A DNA stretch of 11,989 nucleotides. Origin: Patescibacteria group bacterium AH-259-L07. Its GTDB lineage: Bacteria; Patescibacteriota; Patescibacteriia; UBA2591; UBA6264. The stretch lies in contig JALLOP010000039.1 in NCBI GenBank assembly GCA_027718005.1, positions 1-11,989 on the forward strand, given 5' to 3'. Position 1 is the stretch's first letter; each line of letters begins with the position of its first letter. Shown piece after piece: positions 1 to 6,144 of the stretch. Position numbers and translations under genes: made by a program. Under the pieces are notes generated by a model that saw nothing but the letters and a program-made list of their open reading frames with translations, ran no database searches and was not told the DNA's origin.

Positions 1-671
1 TTCATTACCTCCAAAAAGGGGAAAACATTATAATCTCCGTCAGGATTGGCGATATCATAAAATCCCCTATAGGAGAATATTTCTTCCGGCAAAAGATCGG
101 TAATAATTTCGTTTCCTTGACGCTTACTAATTTTTTCTTTAGATACTCTTAATAACTTAAAGAATTTCTCTTTGCCATACGCCTTATAGTAAAAACCTGC
201 ATCATCACCTGCGCCGAGAAGAATATACTTGGAAACTTCATTTTTTGGTTTGTAATAATGATACACACAAATTTTATTTGCCCCGGTTGATTCTCCTATG
301 AGATAAAATTCTCTATACCCTATTCTTTTTAAATAACTGATTGCTCCATCGATATCTTGTATACAATCTTTAATTTTTTCATACGCCATACCAAAACGTC
401 TGCTTTTCTTCTTTCTCTTTCCTGTAATGCCATATAGTTTCTTAATGTAATGGGCGCCACGATTATTAAAAAGAAGTAAAGAAATACCCTTATTATTTAA
501 AGCTCTTGCCATAATATCCCTTTGCCCATTGTGATAGAAAACAGATGAACTGCCATTGCCGTGTAAATGAATGGCTGCTTTGCTGCTGTTTTTTGCCCTA
601 TACAGCAATCCGGGTAACATAAGTTCATCAATAGTTCTTATTTGAACTAATATAGGTTTTTCTGTTTCCAT
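1..671 (-). CDS. Alpha/beta hydrolase, C-terminus cut by window edge
   Basis: An open frame starts at ATG 671 and runs off the left edge (223 codons seen). Residues 35-40 read HLHGNG, the usual oxyanion-hole strand of alpha/beta hydrolases. FNNRG at 68-72 follows the next strand, and GESTG at 126-130 is a nucleophile elbow with Ser128 as the likely nucleophile. The acid and histidine of the triad would lie beyond the window, so activity cannot be judged. The layout resembles the serine-hydrolase/DUF1749 type of cytoplasmic esterase-like protein, but the substrate is unknown. No Shine-Dalgarno is visible before the start. The gene has its own promoter (699-728) and lies downstream of a terminator, so it is a separate transcription unit from the genes to its right. 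The basic stretch at 85-92 (KRKKKSRR) is an odd insertion between core strands. Confidence 0.8.
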   Translation of the reverse strand, partial: METEKPILVQIRTIDELMLPGLLYRAKNSSKAAIHLHGNGSSSVFYHNGQRDIMARALNNKGISLLLFNNRGAHYIKKLYGITGKRKKKSRRFGMAYEKIKDCIQDIDGAISYLKRIGYREFYLIGESTGANKICVYHYYKPKNEVSKYILLGAGDDAGFYYKAYGKEKFFKLLRVSKEKISKRQGNEIITDLLPEEIFSYRGFYDIANPDGDYNVFPFLEVM

Positions 672-698
672 GCTGATTACTTTATGAAATAGAGTTTT

Positions 699-728
699 TA
701 TATATTCCTAATATAACACATTTTTCAA
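699..728 (-). promoter_or_regulatory. Promoter for the alpha/beta hydrolase gene
   Basis: On the minus strand a TTGAAA -35 (728-723) and TATATA -10 (704-699) are separated by 18 bp, directly upstream of the ATG at 671 and downstream of the terminator at 741-764. Position and spacing fit a housekeeping sigma-70-type promoter; the AT-rich context leaves some doubt about the exact -10. Confidence 0.5.
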
Positions 729-740
729 TTTCTGGCAATC

Positions 741-764
741 AAAAAAGCGAGGGGTTACCTCGCT
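741..764 (-). terminator. Intrinsic terminator of the three-gene minus-strand cluster
   Basis: On the minus strand a 7-bp perfect stem AGCGAGG/CCTCGCT (758-764 with 746-752, 5-nt loop) is followed by a run of six T (746-741). It lies 34 bp past the stop of the NAD(P)H-hydrate dehydratase gene and before the promoter of the next gene. Confidence 0.85.
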
Positions 765-777
765 CTTTAGTCAAAAA

Positions 778-796
778 CTCCGGGAGACGTATTTTG
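778..796. repeat. 19-bp intergenic repeat, copy 1
   Basis: The 19 bases match 3251-3269 at 18 positions in the same orientation. The sequence is an imperfect inverted repeat around CTCCGGGAG. It sits directly after the stop codon of the gene at 798-1625; the other copy sits directly after 5S rRNA. Confidence 0.55.
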
Positions 797-797
797 A

Positions 798-1625
798 TTA
801 TTTATCATTGATTACTGTAGGGATAAATTCAAAACTATCGCTTGCTAAAAGCCCTTCACCATATTTTTTACCCGATAGATCTCCCGCGCGTCCGTTAATA
901 TACGCGGATGCGTGGGCTGCATCAAATGGGCTTAGCCCTCGGGCAAGAAGTGCGCCGCAGATGCCGCTCAAAACATCGCCAAATCCACCCTTGGTCATAA
1001 AAACAGAACCGGTCTTGTTAAGCACGACTTTTTTTCCGTCAGATATAACATCAATATGGCCTTTAAGTAAAATCACTGTTTTTAATCCATGAGCCCATTT
1101 CTTAACCTTTTCTTTTCTGTCTTCAATCTCTGGTTTCACTTTTTGACCCGTTAAAATTCTAAATTCTTCCGCATGAGGGGTCAATATGACTTTTTTATTC
1201 TGTATAATCTCTATTTGTTGGGCAACGGCTCTAATGGCCTCAGCATCAATGACCATAGGCAACTCACCACTTTTCGCAATAATCTCTTGTATTGCCGTAT
1301 AGGTGTGTTTACTTCTTTTTAATCCCCCGCCAATAATTAATGCACTAAAATGTGGGGCTAAATCTAAAATTCGAGATACATGTTCTGATGACAATTCACC
1401 ATCTAAGGGATGGGTAATAATATCGGGTAAAAAAGCTGCTGCAATATCCATTGCTCTTCTTGGCCCCACCAGAGTGATTAAATCAGCCCCGCTCCGTAGC
1501 GCAGCTATTCCATTGAAAATGGGCGATCCAGAATACCTCATGCTCCCCCCAATAATCAAAACATAGCCAAGCTGGCCTTTATGAGACCATGGATCTCGTG
1601 GTGGGTAATATTTTTTTACATTCAT
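798..1625 (-). CDS. nnrD: ADP-dependent NAD(P)H-hydrate dehydratase
   Basis: This 275-residue protein is the ribokinase-like dehydratase that converts the damaged S-hydrate of NADH or NADPH back to the normal cofactor, using ADP in bacteria. Visible signatures are the N-terminal VLIIGGS (22-28), ALRSGADL (42-49), IDAEA (126-130), LTPHAEEFRILTG (148-160), KGH (188-190) and the anion-hole/catalytic block GGFGDVLSG (213-221) with Asp217 as the expected base. The usual block reads GGTGDVLAG; Phe in place of Thr is a mild departure. Length fits the stand-alone dehydratase; the N-terminal epimerase domain found in many bacterial fusions is absent and is not encoded nearby. The ATG at 1625 gives the normal N-terminus but has no clear Shine-Dalgarno. 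It follows the nuclease-like gene by 41 bp and is the last gene before the terminator. Confidence 0.9.
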   Translation of the reverse strand: MNVKKYYPPRDPWSHKGQLGYVLIIGGSMRYSGSPIFNGIAALRSGADLITLVGPRRAMDIAAAFLPDIITHPLDGELSSEHVSRILDLAPHFSALIIGGGLKRSKHTYTAIQEIIAKSGELPMVIDAEAIRAVAQQIEIIQNKKVILTPHAEEFRILTGQKVKPEIEDRKEKVKKWAHGLKTVILLKGHIDVISDGKKVVLNKTGSVFMTKGGFGDVLSGICGALLARGLSPFDAAHASAYINGRAGDLSGKKYGEGLLASDSFEFIPTVINDK

Positions 1626-1666
1626 TAGTTATATAATGTTTTACTTTTATTTCAGATCAGATCTTG

Positions 1667-2593
1667 TCACTTACAGCCGCCGGATTTTCTAAATCCATCT
1701 GCTTGCGCCTCCTCCTCAGTGCAAAAGTATTGCTCGCCTTTGCGCGTATCTATTTTTGTACTGCTGTACATTCCGCAAGTGGGCAGAAAATATACTTTAC
1801 CAGCTCCTTTTTGTGAGATGTTTCCTTTTATAATACAGTTCGGATCAGTCGGGGGTTCATGCGCTTCCCGACGTTTTTCAGTTTCTTGTTCATACTCTCT
1901 TTTAAAATCATCACACGCACCCCATAATCCCGTTCCTTGTTTGAGCGCTCGTTCACGCGCTGAAACAAAATAGTCGCGATACTTATCATTTGGCGGCTTT
2001 ATAAATGTTCGCACATACCCATTGCGCAGCATATATTCATTTACAAATATATCATCTCCTAAAGGATCGTCACTTAACAGATATACATAGCGAAGCCAGC
2101 GGCCGAAGTCATCTCGAGCTTTCACATCTCTTCTCAATTCTACATGCTGTCCTTCAATAAGGCCTGCAAGAGCAATTCGCGCCTCATTATAATAACACTC
2201 ACCTGAATCTGGAGCATTGATACCAAGAAGACGGACACTGACATTGCCTTTTACTTTAATCGTGTCCCCATCAATGACCTCATCAACACGATAACGCTCA
2301 TCATCCCCATACATGATCGACCTAATATTTTCCACCTGTTGTTCAATCTCTGATTCTATCGGAGCAGATCTCACAGCCTCAAGGGTGGTATCTACTGAAT
2401 CTTGCGCCAGATAAAGTACAGTCACCCCTCCGAACAATGCAATTAGGGGTGCCAGAATAGATTTTAAGAGCCATCGTGCCAATTCTTTCTCTCCGAATAA
2501 TGCAAGACCACCGGAAAGCATGGTAATGAATACAATAAAAGCAAAAACAAGTTGCATGAATGTGGCAAGCTGTTGTTTTATCTTTCTACCCAT
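1667..2593 (-). CDS. Membrane-anchored thermonuclease-family (SNase) protein with C-terminal GNIS/FCTEEEA domain
   Basis: A 308-residue protein with three parts. Residues 10-33 and 44-63 are two hydrophobic segments, so it is probably anchored in the cytoplasmic membrane. Residues 102-226 form a staphylococcal-nuclease OB-fold: IDGDT (107-111), RLLGINAPD (121-129), GRWLRYVYL (164-172), and the typical LKQGTGLWG end (218-225). The two active-site arginines (Arg121, Arg165; R35 and R87 in SNase) are present, but the D40 and E43 positions read Asn126 and Asp129, so catalysis may be altered. Residues 253-308 carry four cysteines and a GNIS...GEQYFCTEEEAQADGFRKSGGC pattern, a tail often attached to bacterial nucleases and, as far as I recall, named the sunset domain. 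A charged linker lies at 229-249. The start at ATG 2593 has no Shine-Dalgarno. It probably acts on nucleic acid at or outside the membrane; this is inference. Confidence 0.8.
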   Translation of the reverse strand: MGRKIKQQLATFMQLVFAFIVFITMLSGGLALFGEKELARWLLKSILAPLIALFGGVTVLYLAQDSVDTTLEAVRSAPIESEIEQQVENIRSIMYGDDERYRVDEVIDGDTIKVKGNVSVRLLGINAPDSGECYYNEARIALAGLIEGQHVELRRDVKARDDFGRWLRYVYLLSDDPLGDDIFVNEYMLRNGYVRTFIKPPNDKYRDYFVSARERALKQGTGLWGACDDFKREYEQETEKRREAHEPPTDPNCIIKGNISQKGAGKVYFLPTCGMYSSTKIDTRKGEQYFCTEEEAQADGFRKSGGCK

Positions 2594-2667
2594 ATTTTTA
2601 GGTTTAAAAAACCAAGCTATTCAATATAATTTTATGGAATAGTAATAAATGCTATAAATAATCAGCA

Positions 2668-3129
2668 CTAATCTAAAACAAGAACCTTATCTGCCACAAA
2701 GTCTACTGCCTCACTAATATTTTCATCTGCTGTTACTACAATCTGTTCGTTGACACCTATCCCATCAAGCCCGATTTCCCTTTCTGCTTTACTCCCCCAT
2801 TCCTCTCTCACAAGTATCGTATCATCAGTGATATATGCTCTATGGAATTTTATAAACCTCTCTGAATCACTGATAAATCTACGTTCTTGAAATAGAATTT
2901 CTCCATCCCCGACCCCGATAACTTCTCCTAAAATCTGTCGGGTATCCATAGGTCTTTCTACATAATAAAATCCTTGCTCCCTCAATTGAGCCACCGCTTT
3001 TATATTAAGGTAGTCTCCCAACGGGGTTATCATAAGCACCACAATGGCGACCAACACTACGAGCACCTCTACACTAACCACAAGCAAAACCACCTGCCAT
3101 AGAGATGCGTATTCTTGTTTTTCACTCAT
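2668..3129 (-). CDS. Hypothetical single-span membrane protein
   Basis: I do not recognise this 153-residue protein. Residues 11-35 are a strongly hydrophobic helix (WQVVLLVVSVEVLVVLVAIVVLMI), shown here only as a membrane segment. The rest (36-153) is polar and rich in beta-prone stretches with a repeated plan: GEVIGVGDGEILFQE, ITDDTILVREE and NEQIVVTADEN. This is reminiscent of small OB-like or DUF5666-like extracytoplasmic domains in which a glycine-led strand is followed by a statement of what is bound; that likeness is weak. It is the first gene after the promoter at 3164-3191 and is followed after 74 bp by the membrane nuclease-like gene, so both may work at the cell envelope. Confidence 0.7.
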   Translation of the reverse strand: MSEKQEYASLWQVVLLVVSVEVLVVLVAIVVLMITPLGDYLNIKAVAQLREQGFYYVERPMDTRQILGEVIGVGDGEILFQERRFISDSERFIKFHRAYITDDTILVREEWGSKAEREIGLDGIGVNEQIVVTADENISEAVDFVADKVLVLD

Positions 3130-3163
3130 AATTTCATGTTTTTTAATTGATTAATCTAGTTTC

Positions 3164-3191
3164 ATTGTAGCAGATAAAAATGGGTGGTCAA
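3164..3191 (-). promoter_or_regulatory. Promoter of the three-gene minus-strand cluster
   Basis: On the minus strand TTGACC (3191-3186) and TACAAT (3169-3164) are separated by 16 bp, 35 bp before the ATG at 3129. It restarts transcription downstream of the rRNA unit and probably drives the genes at 2668-3129, 1667-2593 and 798-1625. Confidence 0.65.
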
Positions 3192-3250
3192 CTTGGCAGG
3201 TAATGAAAAAAATAATTTGTCATTGATCATTAGTAATTTTTAAGCTGCGT

Positions 3251-3269
3251 CTCCGGGAAACGTATTTTG
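3251..3269. repeat. 19-bp intergenic repeat, copy 2
   Basis: It matches 778-796 with one difference. The flanks give a longer imperfect palindrome here (GCGTCTCC / GGGAAACGT). It lies 18 bp beyond the 3' end of 5S rRNA. Confidence 0.55.
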
Positions 3270-3274
3270 TTAAC

Positions 3275-3286
3275 AAAAAAAGTCCA

Positions 3287-3290
<4 letters not shown>
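3275..3290 (-). terminator. Probable terminator of the rRNA unit (5S helix I plus T run)
   Basis: On the minus strand the 3' flank of 5S reads CATGGAC followed by seven T (3281-3275). CATGGAC pairs with GTCCATG in the 5' flank (3400-3406), so the extended terminal helix of 5S itself precedes the T run. No separate hairpin is seen before the repeat at 3251-3269, so this is the best candidate end of the rRNA transcript. Confidence 0.4.
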
Positions 3291-3404
<114 letters not shown>

Positions 3405-3431
3405 GACTCTTTTTTATAGTGTAAATGGATG

Positions 3432-3464
3432 ATTCCTCGTTCCAACGGAGTTGGAACGAGGAAT
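3432..3464. repeat. Perfect 15-bp inverted repeat in the 23S-5S spacer
   Basis: The arms ATTCCTCGTTCCAAC and GTTGGAACGAGGAAT pair perfectly over 15 bp around a 3-base loop (3447-3449). On the minus strand it follows a run of T and precedes 5S. It has the look of a REP-type or miniature palindromic repeat, though it could serve as an RNase III site between 23S and 5S. Confidence 0.7.
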
Positions 3465-3478
3465 GACAAAAAAGGAAA

Positions 3479-3501
3479 TGGACTAAGTGGTGAATTAGAA
3501 A
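3479..3501 (-). other. 3' arm of the 23S processing stem
   Basis: The 23 bases here are the exact reverse complement of 9879-9901. In the precursor RNA the two arms would close a helix at the base of 23S, the usual RNase III target that releases pre-23S. The inner part overlaps the mature 23S terminal helix. Confidence 0.85.
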
Positions 3502-3940
3502 CTCGACTGATTAGGACCTCTTGGCTCAACCCATTGCTGGGCGTACACCTAAGGCCTATATACCCGGTCGTCTCCCGGGAGTCTTTGGTCCTTGCCGAAG
3601 CAAGAACAGCGAAACCTAATCTTGAGGACGGCTTCACGCTTATATGCTTTCAGCGTTTATCCAAACCGAACATAGCTACCCAGCAATGCCCTTGGCAGGA
3701 CAACTGGTACACTAGAGGTTCGTCCTTCTCAATCCTCTCGTACTAGAGAAGGGCCCTCTCAAGTTTCAAACGTCCACAGTAGATAGGAGTCCGAACTGTT
3801 TTACACATGTTACTTCATTATTACTAATGGCACAGACTATATCTTCACCCTCTTGATAACCACAAGGAGGGGCTGACGTATGATGATAGTTTCATTTCCT
3901 GATCTTAAGTGCCCATCATCTTGTCCAATGTTAATTGGAC

Positions 3941-4441
3941 TCAGTCGTTACGGGGATATAAATTATGCTGTCTTAAAAACATTTTTAAGTCTCTAGAAGT
4001 AATAGTTCTCGTTTTGGAATCATTAAGGACTCCAAACTGATCTACTAATTGAGCAGCTCTAATAAACTTACTTGAATCAATTCTTTTTTTTGTTTTAGTC
4101 CTTAATAGACTATTGATTTTTAAGGCTACTTCTACATGCCCTTTTTTAAGACAAATGTAAGGCTGCAACAATTTCAAAATCTTTATTACCGGTTCTAATC
4201 CGACAATCGTATATTCTGTCACTCCGTCCGTTCGATCTCTAATATAACCTACCTGAAAAATATCTTTCAAGTACTCTAAATGATAACGGTATGTTGTTTT
4301 CTGGTAAAAAACAATACTTGCACGTATTTGATAACCATAAACATAATCTTTCCTTCTAATCAATTGGAACATGATGCAACCGTCGCCATCTAAAAAACCG
4401 GCAATATAAGATTTGGTTGTTGGTGAAATTGTTGTCGGCAT
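3941..4441 (-). CDS. LAGLIDADG homing endonuclease, I-CreI type
   Basis: A 166-residue single-motif LAGLIDADG endonuclease that should act as a homodimer and cut intron-free 23S genes at the insertion site. It aligns almost without gaps to what I recall of I-CreI. YIAGFLDGDGCI places the metal-binding Asp at residue 20, as in I-CreI. Gln47 (FYQKT) and VGYIRDR (64-70) match the same numbers, Lys99 stands for I-CreI Lys98, and LNDSKTRTITS (139-149) matches the C-terminal block. The residue equivalent to Arg51 is Tyr. Length fits the family (163 in I-CreI). The start at ATG 4441 follows GTGGGAAGA of the ribozyme core, which may double as a ribosome-binding site. The last residues RND and the TGA stop are written in the intron's P7 strand CGTAACGACTGA. 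Confidence 0.92.
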   Translation of the reverse strand: MPTTISPTTKSYIAGFLDGDGCIMFQLIRRKDYVYGYQIRASIVFYQKTTYRYHLEYLKDIFQVGYIRDRTDGVTEYTIVGLEPVIKILKLLQPYICLKKGHVEVALKINSLLRTKTKKRIDSSKFIRAAQLVDQFGVLNDSKTRTITSRDLKMFLRQHNLYPRND

Positions 4442-4518
4442 AATTTAATCTTCCCACGGTATTGCCCTTATAGCGTTCGGTGAGCTATATTCGGGTTTCA
4501 CCGTTATTAGTCAGATTT

Positions 4519-4548
4519 ATTATACCACATTTCTGTGATAGAACGCAA
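4519..4548 (-). promoter_or_regulatory. Possible intron-internal promoter for the L2593 endonuclease gene
   Basis: On the minus strand TTGCGT (4548-4543) and TATAAT (4524-4519) are 18 bp apart, inside the intron and 78 bp before the endonuclease start. The -35 overlaps the guide sequence, so the match may be chance; a similar arrangement precedes the other endonuclease gene. Confidence 0.35.
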
Positions 4549-4567
4549 TACGTAAATTACGTTCTGA

Positions 4568-4801
4568 CATATTTCTCTATTATTACTAATAGTACAGACT
4601 ATATCTTACTCAATTTTATGTTGAGCCTGGCGTATGATAGTAGTTTAAATCCTGTATACCAGGTATCTACTATCTCGTCCGAGTATATCGGACTCAGTCG
4701 TTACGGGCCCCGACAATACGTCGGGGTTCCCACGGTATTACCCTGATATTTATCAGGGCTTCACCGTTATAAGCCAGTTTATACTGGGCTCATTTTCACT
4801 C
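4568..4801 (-). ncRNA. Group I intron at L2584, no ORF
   Basis: This 234-nt intron breaks GAGCTGGGT/TCAGAACGT after the equivalent of U2584, at the peptidyl-transferase loop. The 5' exon CUGGGU pairs with the guide GCCCAG, and UGA just before it pairs with the 3' exon UCA (P10), fixing both splice sites; the last intron base is G (4568). The core motifs TAACGGTGAA, GGTAATACCGTGGGAA, CCCGTAACGACTGA and AAGATATAGTCTG are present. A stretch of about 50 nt (around 4631-4678) is nearly identical to one in the L1951 intron. Confidence 0.9.
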
Positions 4802-4839
4802 ACCCAGCTCGCGTACCCTTTTAATTGGCGAACAGCCAA

Positions 4840-5066
4840 CACGTAATTCCTTTATTACTAAAGGCGCAGACTATATCTTTCCCGATTTTATCGGGACTGG
4901 CGTATTATAGCAACTAAATCTATATCTTAAGATCTCTTGCTATCCTTTGCCGAGGTGGCAAAGAGTCGTTACGGGTCCAAATTTTATGGTTCCCACGATA
5001 TTACCCTGATATTTATCAGGGCTTCACCGTTATAAGCCAGTTTTACAAGGGCTTGATTTTATTCTT
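4840..5066 (-). ncRNA. Group I intron at L2546, no ORF
   Basis: This 227-nt intron breaks CCCAAGGGT/TTGGCTGTTCGCC just before the A-loop helix (H92). CAAGGGU of the 5' exon pairs over 7 bp with the guide GCCCUUG. UCAA just upstream of the guide pairs with UUGG of the 3' exon, which fixes the 3' site; the intron ends in G (4840). The joined exon matches the E. coli spacing of AAGGGUAUGGCUG exactly. The family core TAACGGTGAA...GGTAATACCGTGGGAA...CCGTAACGACTC...AAGATATAGTCTG is present. Confidence 0.9.
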
Positions 5067-5228
5067 ACCCTTGGGAGCTCATTAGTGTTTTCCTATATTA
5101 CTATAGGTATCAGACTATACCTTCACCATGTCCTAGAATCATTAGCTAGAACTTAGGTGCGGGCCGTATGATAAAGGTTTATTTATCCAATAATCGGTTA
5201 CCCTTTATCTCCCCCATTTTATTGGGGA

Positions 5229-5705
5229 TCAGTCGTTACGGGAAAAATCTTCTTTGATCATCGTCGCAAAATTTTTACGTCGACCCTTAGATCGAACATT
5301 CAACTTTGACAATGAATCTGCTAAATTAGCAACCTTTAATAGATCGTTTGGTGTGCATATTGCGACATCTAAAATTTTTAGTGCTATCGTAGCTTGCCGT
5401 TTCTTAACCTTTAGATAAGGTCTAAAAAGTTCTAGAAGATATTTGATTACTTTTTGATCTCTGACCACCCATTCATATACGCCTCTATTATTTCGTATAT
5501 AACCAAAGCGGAATACATTCAAAAACCAATCTATTATCATTTTGTTTTTCTGGGATATTTTTATGGTTAATCTAACTCTAAAACCGAACTTCTTTTCTTT
5601 ATGTTCCTCAATGGTGGCCATAATAGCACCATCTGCATCGAGAAATCCAGCGGTATATGCTAGTTTATCCTCAGAAAATTTTTTTCCCACGGTATTAACC
5701 TTCAT
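5229..5705 (-). CDS. LAGLIDADG homing endonuclease, I-CreI-like, in the H91 intron
   Basis: A 158-residue single-motif homing endonuclease, expected to act as a homodimer. AYTAGFLDADGAIM (16-29) is the LAGLIDADG helix with Asp25 as metal ligand. ISQKNK (50-55) supplies the Gln equivalent to I-CreI Gln47, FGYIRNNRG (67-75) the beta-turn, and PYLKVKKRQATIALKI (96-111) the conserved lysine. The C-terminal part is shorter and diverges from the L2593 protein. The start ATG 5705 lies inside the ribozyme: residues 3-8 (VNTVGK) are written in the core GTTAATACCGTGGGAAA, and the final RND plus TGA stop in the P7 strand. Both ends of the gene thus overlap catalytic RNA. No Shine-Dalgarno is seen; a promoter-like TTGCAT-17-TATAAT ends 6 bases before the ATG. 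Confidence 0.88.
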   Translation of the reverse strand: MKVNTVGKKFSEDKLAYTAGFLDADGAIMATIEEHKEKKFGFRVRLTIKISQKNKMIIDWFLNVFRFGYIRNNRGVYEWVVRDQKVIKYLLELFRPYLKVKKRQATIALKILDVAICTPNDLLKVANLADSLSKLNVRSKGRRKNFATMIKEDFSRND

Positions 5706-5711
5706 ATACTT

Positions 5712-5740
5712 ATTATACCTGGGACCTGCAAATTATGCAA
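5712..5740 (-). promoter_or_regulatory. Possible promoter for leaderless expression of the H91-intron endonuclease
   Basis: On the minus strand TTGCAT (5740-5735) and TATAAT (5717-5712) have a 17-bp spacer. The -10 ends 6 bases before the ATG at 5705, so transcription would begin at or next to the start codon, giving a leaderless mRNA. It lies in an intron segment absent from the ORF-less copies. Confidence 0.45.
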
Positions 5741-5864
5741 GACCCAAATGAAAAATATATAAAGGCCTTCACCGTTTTGGACCCGTTTATTACCTTGACG
5801 TTTCCATCAAGGAGAGAAGTTTTCAAGGTCTTCTCCACCCCCAGGATAGGATGAGCCGACATCG

Positions 5865-6117
5865 TACGTTTATCTATTATTACTAATAGCGTGGACTATA
5901 TCTTCACCCATTCTGATATTCATCAGAATTAGGGGCTGGCGTATGATGATAGTTATCTCCTTTAGATTGCTATCATCCCTTTGACACTTTGTCAAAGAAG
6001 TCTCTACGGGGTCACGAGGACTTCCCACGGTATTACCCTGATATTTAACAGGGCTTCACCGTTATAAGCCAGATTTTTTATACGCATTACTGCGTAAACA
6101 CCCCGATGTTTCCATTA
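5865..6117 (-). ncRNA. Group I intron at L2500 with apparent terminal A
   Basis: This 253-nt intron breaks GACACCT/CGATGTCGG after the equivalent of U2500. The 5' exon ACACCU pairs with the guide GGGUGU, and ACAUCG directly before the guide pairs over 6 bp with the 3' exon CGAUGU, so both splice sites are fixed. The intron then ends in A (complement of T 5865), not the near-universal G. The P7 5' region also differs: CGTAGAGACTTC where its relatives have CGTAACGACTGA. The rest is family-like: TAACGGTGAA, GGTAATACCGTGGGAA and GAAGATATAGTCC. No ORF. Confidence 0.88.
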
Positions 6118-6144
6118 AGGTGTCGAACTGCGCCGTCGATATGA

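Larger units (their letters stand above)
3806..4558 (-). mobile_element. Group I intron at L2593 with I-CreI-like endonuclease gene
   Basis: This 753-nt insertion interrupts AGAACGT/TGTAAAACAG, equivalent to a break after E. coli U2593. The 5' exon AGAACGU pairs over 7 bp with the guide sequence GCGUUCU just inside the intron, ending in the expected U-G pair, and the intron ends in G (3806). It carries the family core shared with its neighbours: TAACGGTGAA, GGGCAATACCGTGGGAA, CCCCGTAACGACTGA (P7 5' strand) and GAAGATATAGTCTG (P7 3' strand). The endonuclease gene 3941-4441 fills the loop before P7. L2593 is the site of the intron that encodes I-CreI in Chlamydomonas chloroplasts. Confidence 0.9.
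5078..5825 (-). mobile_element. Group I intron near L2535 (H91 loop) with LAGLIDADG gene
   Basis: An intron of about 750 nt splits the helix-91 hairpin between CCTGGGGGTGGAGAAG and CTCCCAAGGGT. Core motifs are ACGGTGAA, GTTAATACCGTGGGAA, CCCGTAACGACTGA and GAAGGTATAGTCTG. The 3' site after G 5078 is well placed. The 5' site is uncertain: GACCU (ending at 5826) could pair with GGGUC near the core with the usual U-G pair, but would leave about four extra bases in the mature loop. Breaking after GAAG (5830) would give the normal loop length but no terminal U. A hairpin CCUUGA/UCAAGG lies between the 5' exon and the guide. Confidence 0.8.

Noticed and set aside
808..1566. Two plus-strand open frames opposite the hydrate dehydratase gene
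   Set aside because: They are antisense shadows of a clearly conserved gene.
3432..3464. rRNA terminator in the 23S-5S spacer
   Set aside because: The hairpin is not followed by a T run on the minus strand (the T run precedes it), and 5S follows at once.
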